This document shows, one piece after another, positions 25,982 to 34,869 of a DNA stretch of 64,000 nt. The DNA lies in contig NZ_JAJJNF010000002.1 in the NCBI RefSeq assembly GCF_021245805.1, forward strand, positions 248,001 through 312,000, in the 5' to 3' direction. The number at the start of each line of letters is the position of its first letter. Position 1 is the stretch's first letter. The notes beneath the pieces were generated by a model. The model did no database searches. It had not been told where the DNA came from and saw only the letters and a program-made list of their open reading frames with translations. The translations under genes were made by a program, and so were the position numbers. The stretch comes from Mangrovimonas futianensis (lineage in GTDB: Bacteria > Bacteroidota > Bacteroidia > Flavobacteriales > Flavobacteriaceae).

Positions 25982-27937
25982 ATGCCAGATTTAGTAAAAG
26001 TAACATACCAACAAACAGGACAAAGTAAAAAAACCAATGCTTTAGGCATGCGTGAAATGCAAGCAGAAGCATTTAAAGCAAATACTGCTCAATACCTATT
26101 AATTAAAGCTCCTCCTGCTTCTGGTAAGTCTAGAGCTTTAATGTTTATTGCTCTAGAAAAGTTATATAATCAAGGTATTAAAAAAGTGGTAGTTGCTGTG
26201 CCAGAAAAATCTATTGGTGCATCTTTTGGCTCTACAGCGTTAAAAAAATATGGCTTTTTTACAGATTGGTCCCCAAATCCTAAATACAATTTATGTACAC
26301 CTGGACCAGAAAAAAGTAAGGTCACTGCATTTTTAGAATTTCTAGATACTGATGAAAAAATTCTAATTTGCACACATGCTACATTACGTTTTGCTTTTCA
26401 GGGTTTAGATGAAAAAAAACTAGATAACACTTTAGTAGCTATAGATGAATTTCATCATGTATCTGCTGAAGGTGATAACAGGTTAGGTGAAGTCTTAAAA
26501 AACATCATGGCTAAATCTAATGCACATATTATTGCTATGACAGGTTCTTATTTTAGAGGTGATAACATACCTGTTTTAATGCCTGAGGATGAAGCAAAGT
26601 TCACTAAAGTAACATACAACTATTACCAACAATTAAATGGCTATGAATTTTTAAAGTCTTTAGGTATTGGCTATCATTTTTATACAGGAAGATATTTTAA
26701 AAAGCAACCAGATAAAGAAATGTCTGCTTTAGCAGAAGTATTAAACCCTAATTTAAAAACCATTGTACATATACCAAGTGTAAACTCAGCAGAATCTTCT
26801 AAAGAAAAACATGATGAAGTTGCACATGTTATAGAAGTTTTAGGAGAAATTGATTATCAAGATGAAAAAACAGGAGTCATTTACGTAAAAAGTGAAAAGG
26901 CTAACAAAACGCTTAAAGTTGCCAATTTAGTAAATGATGACCCAAAATCTAGAGACAAGATTACAGCCTATTTAAGAGAGGTTAATTCTCCTGATGATAT
27001 AGATATTATTATTGCTTTAGGTATGGCAAAAGAAGGCTTTGACTGGCCTTATTGCCAGCATGCTTTAACTATTGGTTATAGAGGCTCCCTAACAGAAATT
27101 ATTCAAATTATTGGTAGAGCAACTAGAGATAGTAATAACAAAACCCATGCACAGTTTACCAATTTAGTTGCAGAACCTGATGCAGAAAATGATGATGTGA
27201 AAGTTGCTGTAAACAATATGCTTAAAGCTATTACAGCTTCTTTATTAATGGAACAAGTATTAGCTCCAAATTTTAATTTTAAGTTAAAAATGGATGATGA
27301 AGATGAAAGTGAAGATGATGACAGTACCATAAGAATTAGAGGTTTTAAATTACCTACATCTCAAAGAGCTAAAGATATTATAGAAACAGACTTAAATGAC
27401 CTAAAGGCTAGAATATTGCAAGATGACCAAATGCTTAAAGCTATGCCTGGTAATTTAGACCCAGAAACTATAAATACTGTTCTAATCCCTAAAATAATAA
27501 GAGAAGTATACCCTGATTTAGATGAAGATGATGTGGAAGCAGTAAGACAGCATGTAGTAGTAGATTCTGTTATTAAAAACAGTACTATAGAAGAACAAGG
27601 AGATAAAAAATTTATTAGAATGGCTAATAGTTTTGTCAATATTGATGATATACACATTGACTTAATTGACCAAGTAAACCCATTCCAAAAAGCTTTTGAA
27701 ATTTTGTCTAAATCGGTTACTGCGCAAACCTTAAAGTTAATAGATGACCACATACAATCTACCAAGATTGAAATGACAGAAGAAGAAGCCATTTTACTAT
27801 GGCCTAAAATAAAAGATTGGGTTGCCAAAACAGGAGAACAACCAAACTTACAGGCTTTTGACCATAAAGAAAAAAGAATGGCAGAAGCTATTATCTTTTT
27901 AAGAGAATTGAAACGTCAAAAAATGCTAAATGAGTAA
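25982..27937 (+). CDS. SF2 DEAD/DEAH-type helicase
   Basis: A 651-residue superfamily 2 translocase/helicase. Motif I APPASGKS is at 43-50, motif II DEFH at 155-158, motif III AMTGSYFR follows, and motif VI QIIGRATRD is at 375-383. The long C-terminal part (about 430-650) holds an acidic stretch (DDEDESEDDDS) and helices but no visible nuclease motif. In restriction systems such proteins translocate along unmodified DNA and power a partner nuclease. The start at 25982 (MPDLVKVTYQQ) is 1 nt after the previous stop; an earlier in-frame ATG overlaps that gene and is less likely. The last 8 nt overlap the GIY-YIG gene. Confidence 0.85.
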   Translation: MPDLVKVTYQQTGQSKKTNALGMREMQAEAFKANTAQYLLIKAPPASGKSRALMFIALEKLYNQGIKKVVVAVPEKSIGASFGSTALKKYGFFTDWSPNPKYNLCTPGPEKSKVTAFLEFLDTDEKILICTHATLRFAFQGLDEKKLDNTLVAIDEFHHVSAEGDNRLGEVLKNIMAKSNAHIIAMTGSYFRGDNIPVLMPEDEAKFTKVTYNYYQQLNGYEFLKSLGIGYHFYTGRYFKKQPDKEMSALAEVLNPNLKTIVHIPSVNSAESSKEKHDEVAHVIEVLGEIDYQDEKTGVIYVKSEKANKTLKVANLVNDDPKSRDKITAYLREVNSPDDIDIIIALGMAKEGFDWPYCQHALTIGYRGSLTEIIQIIGRATRDSNNKTHAQFTNLVAEPDAENDDVKVAVNNMLKAITASLLMEQVLAPNFNFKLKMDDEDESEDDDSTIRIRGFKLPTSQRAKDIIETDLNDLKARILQDDQMLKAMPGNLDPETINTVLIPKIIREVYPDLDEDDVEAVRQHVVVDSVIKNSTIEEQGDKKFIRMANSFVNIDDIHIDLIDQVNPFQKAFEILSKSVTAQTLKLIDDHIQSTKIEMTEEEAILLWPKIKDWVAKTGEQPNLQAFDHKEKRMAEAIIFLRELKRQKMLNE

Positions 27938-29138
27938 AAAGAAGCTAACATTAGATGATATCTTTAATGATGATGAGTTTGGACTTCTAGATTCAAAAGC
28001 AAAGACCTCTACCCTAAAAACTGAAGAAGATAGACTCATAGACTCTTTTGAAGAAATCAACATTTTTATAGACAAGAATAATAGAGAGCCAGGTACCTCT
28101 AGTATGTCTGAGTATGGCCTATTGGCTAAACTCAAAAATTTCAGGCAAGATGAAGCTAAAAAAAGAATAGTTAAACCCTTTGACAGACACAATTTATTAG
28201 GTCATGTAGAAATGGTAAAACCAAGTTTAGATGATATTTTAAATGATGATGTATTAGGTTTATTAGACACGGACAAAGACTTATCAATTTTCACCTTTAA
28301 ACATACACCAAAACAGGAAGATAGAGCTGAAACAGATTTTGTTGCCCAGAGAAAGCCATTAAAGGAAAAAGATTTCAAGCCTTATGAAGTAATGTTCCAA
28401 AAGGTACATCAAGAAATAAAAAATGGCAAAAGAGAAATTAAGCCATTTAAAAATATTGAAAAGAATCTACACGTAGGCAACTATTACATTATGGATGGCA
28501 TCCTACTTTATTTGGAATCCGCAGACTTAGAAAAAACAGAATGGGAACAAAACTCTGGGAATAGAGTTAGGGTTGAAGGTAGGACAAGAACTATTTTTGA
28601 AAATGGAACTGAAAGTAATATGCTCTATAGGTCTTTAGGTAAGCAAATTCAAAAAAATGGAAAGCTCATTACAAATTCTAATGAATATATAGAAAATCAA
28701 TTATTTGTAAGCTCAGGGCTAGTTGAAGAAGAAGATGTTTTAACTGGTTACATATATGTTTTACAGTCTAAATCCAAGAATCCTAAAATTTCAACCATTA
28801 AAGACTTGTTCAAAATTGGTTTTGCTAGTACTTCAGTAGAAGATAGAATAAAGAATGCTAAAAATGAATCCACTTATTTATTTGCTGATGTTCATTTAAA
28901 AGCAAAATACCCATTATATAACAGAAATGCAGATGTATTAGAAAATTTATTACATAGATTTTTTGCACCTGCTTGTTTAGATGTAGAATTTACAAATGAT
29001 AAAGGGCAACGCATAAATCCCAGAGAATGGTTTGTTGTTCCTTTTGAGGTCATTGAACAGGCTATACAGCTTATTTTAAATGGTAATATTGTTGACTATA
29101 AATATGATGTTGAAAAGAAAACCATCAAATTAAAGTAA
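27930..29138 (+). CDS. GIY-YIG (T5orf172-type) nuclease-like protein
   Basis: A 402-residue protein. The N-terminal two thirds are charged and include two similar acidic stretches, LTLDDIFNDDEFGLLDS (5-21) and LDDILNDDVLGLLDTD (about 100-115), which look like a repeated docking motif. The C-terminal domain is GIY-YIG-like: GYIYVL (273-278), then KIGFASTSVEDRI (295 onward, with the expected Arg), and a downstream Glu in NADVLENLLHRFF. It is probably the DNA-cutting subunit paired with the helicase, whose stop codon it overlaps. The docking-repeat idea is inference. Confidence 0.78.
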   Translation: MSKKKLTLDDIFNDDEFGLLDSKAKTSTLKTEEDRLIDSFEEINIFIDKNNREPGTSSMSEYGLLAKLKNFRQDEAKKRIVKPFDRHNLLGHVEMVKPSLDDILNDDVLGLLDTDKDLSIFTFKHTPKQEDRAETDFVAQRKPLKEKDFKPYEVMFQKVHQEIKNGKREIKPFKNIEKNLHVGNYYIMDGILLYLESADLEKTEWEQNSGNRVRVEGRTRTIFENGTESNMLYRSLGKQIQKNGKLITNSNEYIENQLFVSSGLVEEEDVLTGYIYVLQSKSKNPKISTIKDLFKIGFASTSVEDRIKNAKNESTYLFADVHLKAKYPLYNRNADVLENLLHRFFAPACLDVEFTNDKGQRINPREWFVVPFEVIEQAIQLILNGNIVDYKYDVEKKTIKLK

Positions 29139-29144
29139 CCACTT

Positions 29145-30938
29145 ATGATTCAAAACACAGATAATAAACCCCTTTCAGAACTTTTTAGTGCAGACCATAA
29201 TGTTACCTATCACATACCAAAATATCAAAGAGAATATACCTGGACCAAAACCAATTGGGAAAACTTATTTGATGATATTGAAGAGAGTGATGGTGGACAT
29301 TTCTTGGGTTCTATTATTTGTATCAATACACAAACAGATTCCCACAAACCAGCAGAACTTGAGTTAGTGGATGGCCAACAAAGAATGACTACAATAAGTC
29401 TATTCTATTTAGCCCTTTATGCTTATTTATTTGAGAACATCCCTGACCCCAATGATATTGATTTACAAGTCGAGTTGAGGGCTTTAAGAAATAGAATTAT
29501 TTTAAAGGATAATAGAACTGTTAGACTTTTTCCTTCTTACTCAAATAATAACCTTGATGATTATGTTTGGATTTTTTCAAATGAAATTGAAGAAGTCAAA
29601 TCCAAAGCTAAACCTAAAAATTTAGGCAATCGCAGAATGAGTAAAGCATTCAATTATTTTATTGATAGAATTTTTGACAGAGATGAAGATGATGAATTTA
29701 TATATTCATATTCTGATGTTCAGAAATTACTCAATAAACTCAATAGTGCCACTCTTGTAAAAATTGATGTTGCTACTCATGCTGATGCTTTCACTCTTTT
29801 TGAAACATTAAATAACAGGGGAGTTCCTTTGTCAGCAATTGACCTAATAAAAAACAAACTATTAGGACACTTACAAAAGGAGGATAAAAAAGCTGATTTG
29901 GATGAAAACTTTGATAGATGGAATAACATACTTACAAACTTAACTGAAGAATATAAAATTCAGGAACGCTTTTTAAGACAGTTTTATAATGCTTTTAATC
30001 AAGAACCCGGCATCAAGGTAGATAAGAAGCCAAAAGCTTTAAGGTCTAATCTGATTCATATCTATGAAGAATTAATCAACAGAGATGTACACAACTTTTT
30101 TGATAGATTAGAAGAAGCATCAATTATTTATGCCAATAATATTCAATATGATAATGATGACCATTCAAAGAGCATGGTTAAATCATTAAGGAACTTAGAA
30201 AATGTGAATGGTGCTGATGGCTACATGCTCTTGTTATTTATAGAAAGAAGATTTGTAATAAATGAGAATGAAAAAATTCAATTGGTTAACTTCCTGTGTA
30301 ATTACTTTATTCGAAGAAATGTTACTGATAGTCCTCCTACAAGAGATTTAACCAATTATTTTATGGACATTATCAAAGAGGTCAATAAAATGGAGTCCTT
30401 TGATTTTGAGGAAATAAAAAAGATTATAGTTGAATTTGGAAAACCTGCTTCTGATGATTATTTCATTGAAAAATTAAATGGAGATTTGTATGAAGAAAAT
30501 GTGGGTGCTACAAGATATATCCTATCTTCAATTGAAACATCTGAAACTGAAACCAGAGAAAGGTTCACTAATTTTTACTCAAGAAATAAAAAGCAATTTG
30601 TTTGGACCATAGAACACATTTTCCCGCAGGGAGAAAACATTCCCCAGCACTGGCTTGATATGGTTGCTAATGGTGATGAAAAATTGGCAAAGACCATCAG
30701 AAAAGAATATGTCCATAAACTTGGAAATCTCACCTTAACGGGATATAACTCTCAATTAAGCAACATGCCTCTTGATAAAAAACAAAATAAAAAGGATAAA
30801 GAAGGAAAGTACATTGGTTTTAAAAATGGACTTTACCTGAATGAAAATTTAAAGGATGTTGAGTCTTGGAGTAAAGCTGATATTATTAATAGAACTCAGA
30901 CACTAGTCAATAAAGCAGTTGAAATATTCAAATTATAA
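29145..30938 (+). CDS. GmrSD-like DUF262/DUF1524 protein (type IV restriction)
   Basis: A 597-residue single-chain homologue of GmrS-GmrD, enzymes that cut DNA carrying modified bases such as glucosylated hydroxymethylcytosine. The N-terminal DUF262 domain has the KYQREYTW segment and the ParB-like VDGQQRMTT motif (DGQQR at 76-80), which bind or hydrolyse nucleotide. The C-terminal DUF1524 domain has the HNH-type core IEHIFPQG (His491) and HKLGNLTLTGYNSQLSN. All key motifs are present, so it looks active. It follows the GIY-YIG gene by 6 nt. It may act as a separate system against phages that escape methylation-sensitive restriction by base modification. Confidence 0.88.
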   Translation: MIQNTDNKPLSELFSADHNVTYHIPKYQREYTWTKTNWENLFDDIEESDGGHFLGSIICINTQTDSHKPAELELVDGQQRMTTISLFYLALYAYLFENIPDPNDIDLQVELRALRNRIILKDNRTVRLFPSYSNNNLDDYVWIFSNEIEEVKSKAKPKNLGNRRMSKAFNYFIDRIFDRDEDDEFIYSYSDVQKLLNKLNSATLVKIDVATHADAFTLFETLNNRGVPLSAIDLIKNKLLGHLQKEDKKADLDENFDRWNNILTNLTEEYKIQERFLRQFYNAFNQEPGIKVDKKPKALRSNLIHIYEELINRDVHNFFDRLEEASIIYANNIQYDNDDHSKSMVKSLRNLENVNGADGYMLLLFIERRFVINENEKIQLVNFLCNYFIRRNVTDSPPTRDLTNYFMDIIKEVNKMESFDFEEIKKIIVEFGKPASDDYFIEKLNGDLYEENVGATRYILSSIETSETETRERFTNFYSRNKKQFVWTIEHIFPQGENIPQHWLDMVANGDEKLAKTIRKEYVHKLGNLTLTGYNSQLSNMPLDKKQNKKDKEGKYIGFKNGLYLNENLKDVESWSKADIINRTQTLVNKAVEIFKL

Positions 30939-31004
30939 TCAATAATGAACTACAATATAGCATAATAACTTAAAAAACTAAAGGTTCAATTAACATATTC
31001 ATTA

Positions 31005-31733
31005 ATGCAAAGTAATTTTAGGACAAGCTCTCAAGAGGAGATTAGAAAAACTTTTGTTGAGTTTCAATTTCTTTTTTCTAGGTTTCAAAGAAATCTAAAA
31101 GAGGATACAAAGTACATCGATTACCAAGCATATAAAGACATAAAATTAATCTTTTATTTATATGCCAAAATATATCATTATAAAGGTTATAAATCATATA
31201 ATATAAAATTGCCAAGATTAAAATTATTAACCAGTCAATTTAATTGTTACCAAAATTTAGAATTATATAATTACTTACGTAAAAGATTAATTCATGAGGG
31301 AAACAAGGAAAAAGCTGATGAGTTATCAGGCTATATCAATTTCTTAAAATTACAGTGTTCTTGGAAAACTTTGATTAAAAAATTCAGCATATATAACCTC
31401 TTCCAATTCATACATAGATTATGCTCATATAACATTCTCAGCCTGTTTAGTTCATTAGTCATTTATGTATTATTCTTAACATTATTATCTGCTACAGCCA
31501 AAATTGAAATTTTTGAAGTTTTAATTGTTCATAAAATTCAAATATCCCCAAACACTTTACTAAACAATGTTTTGAATACATTGACTTATATTTTTGATTT
31601 CGATGAAAAGATGGAAATAAAACCAATGAATGCTTTGGGTGTTCTTATCTTGGTTTTTAATAAAATCATTTTAGCAATTCTAATAATAAATTTTCTAGTT
31701 AAAGAAATTTTGGATAGAGTTAAATTTTCTTGA
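31005..31733 (+). CDS. Two-helix membrane protein of unknown function
   Basis: A 242-residue protein with a soluble, basic, helical N-terminal part (1-140) and two transmembrane helices at about 143-163 and 209-232. Between them is a semi-polar loop (NTLLNNVLNTLTYIFDFDEK). The helix-loop-helix layout recalls two-helix ion channels, but no TVGYG-type filter is present. It starts 66 nt after the GmrSD-like gene and ends 2 nt before the kinase-like gene. Membrane proteins in such places often serve as abortive effectors; this is inference, and no family is recognised. Confidence 0.6.
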   Translation: MQSNFRTSSQEEIRKTFVEFQFLFSRFQRNLKEDTKYIDYQAYKDIKLIFYLYAKIYHYKGYKSYNIKLPRLKLLTSQFNCYQNLELYNYLRKRLIHEGNKEKADELSGYINFLKLQCSWKTLIKKFSIYNLFQFIHRLCSYNILSLFSSLVIYVLFLTLLSATAKIEIFEVLIVHKIQISPNTLLNNVLNTLTYIFDFDEKMEIKPMNALGVLILVFNKIILAILIINFLVKEILDRVKFS

Positions 31734-31735
31734 AC

Positions 31736-33412
31736 ATGTTAATAAATATTTTAGACCTAAATCTTAGAAAATTTAATTCAGTTATTCTTCGGCTGATATT
31801 AATTGTATTCCTTGTAATTATCGTTAAAAATCAAGATAATTATTTTGAGCTAACAATTTACAATACGGGAATTTTCATTTATTTAGTTCTCCTAGTATTT
31901 CAACTTTTTATTAAAAGACGACACTCTGGAATTATTAGGTTCATTTTGGATATTTCCATCATTACTTTTTGCTTGTTTGAAAAAGACCTTAACTCAGTAC
32001 TTAACTTTTTCCCTTATTTAGCAATCATATTTAATATAGTTAATTATTCAAGTGAAAAAAGCAGACTAAAATTCATTTTACCATTTATAAATGCAAGTAT
32101 TTTTATAGTTGATAACTTCAATTTTATTATCCTTCATCAATTAATTCCTTTATCTCTTTATGTTTTTCTTTTTTTCTATTGGATTAGATTCCAAATAGAC
32201 CGATTTAACAAAGTAATTAATGATGAGACAACCCATCTATTTTTAAATAATTTAAATGAGGAAAATGACTTCAAATTATTAGATAATCTAAAAAATCTCA
32301 TAAATAATGATATAAGCTTTGAACATATATTTGAAATCGAAGATATATTCCTGTTTACTTATTTAGATGACAAATTATTCATAATAAAAGGCACGAAATT
32401 TGTTTCTGAGCCACCTTATATTATGAAAAAAATAATTTCGGAAATTGATACCTCTACAAAAAATGTTGTAGAAGTAGACTATATTCCAAAAATAAACAGA
32501 AAGCCTCTAAAAAACACTATATGGTTTAAGCACAACATCAATAATCAAAAATATTGGTATTTAATTTCATCTAGGTCTAAAATTACATTCATTACTAAAA
32601 TAGCCATAAATGCACTTTGGAGAGGATTTAATCAAATCACTAGCTTGTACCACTACAAGCATCAAGTAGATGTTTTAAGAAGACAAGAATCGAAATTGCT
32701 AAAGGATAAAATCACATATGTCTTAAATGCAAAAAATGCTCTTCACTATGTTAGGAACAAACTTACACCTACTGTTGCTGTATTGGGCCTTTTAGAAAGG
32801 TATTTTAATGACAAAAATCTGGATGAAAACCAAATTCAATTCATTGAAAATAGGATTAGCTCTAAAGGCCATGTGGAAAAAATTAAAACTACAATTCAAA
32901 GAGCTAACACACTTATGAAGGGTGTAGAAATTCTTTTTCAGAAAGAAGATAAAAATTGTACCATACCAGACCTAGTATATCTAATTAGAAAGGAGTGGTA
33001 TCATCATCACGAGAATCAGGCTCCAATAGAAATTAAGGCTGACTTAAAAAAAGAACAAACATTTCTTGTTAATGTAGAATTAATGGAATATGTTTTTACA
33101 GATATAATAGAAAATAGTTTTAAATATGGTGATGGGGATGAAAATATAATTATTTCCATAGACGAATCAACTGGAGAAACTTTAGAGGTAATAATCAAAA
33201 ATAAAATTAAAGATTTTCAAAAAAACAAAAAAAGATTAGAGGAAATCGCTGACTTATATAACCAAATTGATAATGATGAAATTTACAACAGAAAAACCCA
33301 TGGGTTGAGTTTCATCAGAAGAATTTTAAAGGTAAAATCGATTCCAAATGAAATTATTATTGATGATAAAAATGAACTTTTTATTTTTAAATTTATAATT
33401 CAAATATTATAG
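31736..33412 (+). CDS. Membrane histidine-kinase-like protein
   Basis: A 558-residue protein. About six transmembrane helices occupy residues 10-150, followed by a soluble linker region, a dimerisation-like helix with a candidate phospho-acceptor His337 in LHYVRNKLTP, and a GHKL ATPase domain. The N-box is clear (DIIENSFKYG, Asn460), and a G2-like segment THGLSFIRRIL is present. The usual DxGxG box is not recognisable: the strand reads EVIIKNKIKDF. So ATP binding is likely, but kinase activity is uncertain. ATG 31736 is preferred; a TTG two codons earlier would overlap the previous stop. The receiver gene follows after 2 nt, so the two should work as a pair. Confidence 0.75.
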   Translation: MLINILDLNLRKFNSVILRLILIVFLVIIVKNQDNYFELTIYNTGIFIYLVLLVFQLFIKRRHSGIIRFILDISIITFCLFEKDLNSVLNFFPYLAIIFNIVNYSSEKSRLKFILPFINASIFIVDNFNFIILHQLIPLSLYVFLFFYWIRFQIDRFNKVINDETTHLFLNNLNEENDFKLLDNLKNLINNDISFEHIFEIEDIFLFTYLDDKLFIIKGTKFVSEPPYIMKKIISEIDTSTKNVVEVDYIPKINRKPLKNTIWFKHNINNQKYWYLISSRSKITFITKIAINALWRGFNQITSLYHYKHQVDVLRRQESKLLKDKITYVLNAKNALHYVRNKLTPTVAVLGLLERYFNDKNLDENQIQFIENRISSKGHVEKIKTTIQRANTLMKGVEILFQKEDKNCTIPDLVYLIRKEWYHHHENQAPIEIKADLKKEQTFLVNVELMEYVFTDIIENSFKYGDGDENIIISIDESTGETLEVIIKNKIKDFQKNKKRLEEIADLYNQIDNDEIYNRKTHGLSFIRRILKVKSIPNEIIIDDKNELFIFKFIIQIL

Positions 33413-33414
33413 TA

Positions 33415-33804
33415 ATGAATATTTTAGTTTTTGAGAATGAAATCCAAGAAGTATTTGACAGTTTTAATGATGTCAATTACTTAGACTTTTCGAATAAATT
33501 AAAGTTTACTTTTATTACTAAATCTCAAGATTTCAAGGAATTTCGAAAACTTGAAAATTATTCTTTAATATTCGTGGATATTGATTTGAGTATAAGGAGT
33601 GAAAAAGATGGTTTTGGATTAATTTCTGATTTGAATGCCCATAACCAAAGGTCTAAAATCATTATATTAACAGGCAATGATATTTCTGACCAATTAAAAC
33701 ATTATGAACTATCAGATATTCCTGTACTTGAAAAACCTGTTATTCACTCTGAATTAACAGAGTTAATAAAAAAAATGACTAATGAAAACAACCCAAGCCC
33801 CTAA
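33415..33804 (+). CDS. Stand-alone response-regulator receiver domain
   Basis: A 129-residue protein consisting only of a CheY-like receiver: phospho-acceptor Asp55 at the end of strand 3 (IFVDIDLS), Thr86 in IILTGN, and Lys107 in LEKP. The N-terminal acidic pair is weak (FENE instead of DD). No DNA-binding or enzymatic output is attached. It is the last gene of the nine-gene plus-strand run, 2 nt after the kinase-like gene. It could act as a phosphate sink or bind the membrane protein; both are inference. Confidence 0.8.
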   Translation: MNILVFENEIQEVFDSFNDVNYLDFSNKLKFTFITKSQDFKEFRKLENYSLIFVDIDLSIRSEKDGFGLISDLNAHNQRSKIIILTGNDISDQLKHYELSDIPVLEKPVIHSELTELIKKMTNENNPSP

Positions 33805-33831
33805 AATATAGGAGATTGGGCATTCTTCAAC

Positions 33832-34869
33832 TCAATCAAGAAACCATTGGTACTTGGAATCCCCATTGAGAGTTTGTGCCAAACCATTTGTAAAATCAAA
33901 GGCATTGACATTTCTATCTAGAAAAGAATCTATGTAAGAACTCTTATTTGCTGATGTAAATAGATTATAAACATTCCAAAGATTGATATTCCCATTTTCA
34001 TCTTTGCAAAAACTCTTATCCTCATAGTAATCCTTGGCAATGGTATTCATTTGCCTATCTGCAAAATCCATGTGAGGCAACCCTTTTCGCTGGTCTTTAG
34101 GCAAGTAATTATACAGTCTTGACTTACCTATTAGCTGAGCAAATTGATGCTCTGTCAAACTCTGTTGAGTAAGCTCTTTCATTTCTTTCAAATGCTTTTC
34201 TGCTTCATAGCCTTGGATTGTTTCAAGTATTTTACTTTGCAATTCCTGATACCCTCCTACTCTCATTTCAGAAGCAAATCCATCTGTGGAAATACAGAGA
34301 TTACAGCACACTAAATTTTGAAACCCAATAAAGAACTTGAATTTCTCATAAGTCCTTTTACTATAAAGATTTTCATGGTTATATGCTCTGACTCCACCTA
34401 CCATCAAGGACAAGGAATTACCATTTATGGTTTCTGTTATGGATGGGATTCTAATCACAAAGGCCATTCTTTCAAAATATTGGGTTTTCTCATGCTCCAA
34501 CAAGTCCTTAGCAGATTTATGTATAGCATCACTAGTCCTACCTCTAATGGGATGACTTATGCGTATTTCTATATTATTTTTCTGCTGATGGTAAAAGACA
34601 TTCTCAACACATTCCTGTGCAATCTCAATAAATTCCTGATGTGCTATGGTTCTTTCATTGTCCTTAGCAAATACAGGAATAATGCACTCTTCCTTTAAAC
34701 TAGAGAGGCTAACCTCTTTTGTGTTAGCCTCTATGAATGGGTTTATTTTATGCTTATTCTTTTCTGATGGTTCTCCCAAATTTGTGACAGATTGCCTAGT
34801 ACCATCAGAAGAAAAAGCATTATGATTTACACCAATACTAGGCTTGGTTTCTGTTGTTATTAATTCCAT
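33832..34869 (-). CDS. DUF3871-family protein
   Basis: A 345-residue soluble protein resembling the DUF3871 family of Bacteroidota mobile elements, recognised by FIEANTKEVSLSSLKEECI and PVFAKDNERTIAHQEFI near the start and the later SHPIRGRTSDAIH segment. The biochemical role is not known. Its first 32 nt overlap the end of the upstream ATPase gene on the same strand, so the two are translationally coupled. It ends 27 nt from the convergent receiver gene. Confidence 0.7.
   Translation of the reverse strand: MELITTETKPSIGVNHNAFSSDGTRQSVTNLGEPSEKNKHKINPFIEANTKEVSLSSLKEECIIPVFAKDNERTIAHQEFIEIAQECVENVFYHQQKNNIEIRISHPIRGRTSDAIHKSAKDLLEHEKTQYFERMAFVIRIPSITETINGNSLSLMVGGVRAYNHENLYSKRTYEKFKFFIGFQNLVCCNLCISTDGFASEMRVGGYQELQSKILETIQGYEAEKHLKEMKELTQQSLTEHQFAQLIGKSRLYNYLPKDQRKGLPHMDFADRQMNTIAKDYYEDKSFCKDENGNINLWNVYNLFTSANKSSYIDSFLDRNVNAFDFTNGLAQTLNGDSKYQWFLD

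Noticed and set aside
27361..27828. Minus-strand open frame inside the helicase gene
   Set aside because: A serine/isoleucine-rich antisense artefact of an acidic, lysine-rich coding sequence.
22324..30938. BREX or DISARM system
   Set aside because: No PglZ, BrxA/B/L, DUF1998 helicase or PLD nuclease is encoded; only methyltransferase and helicase are shared features.
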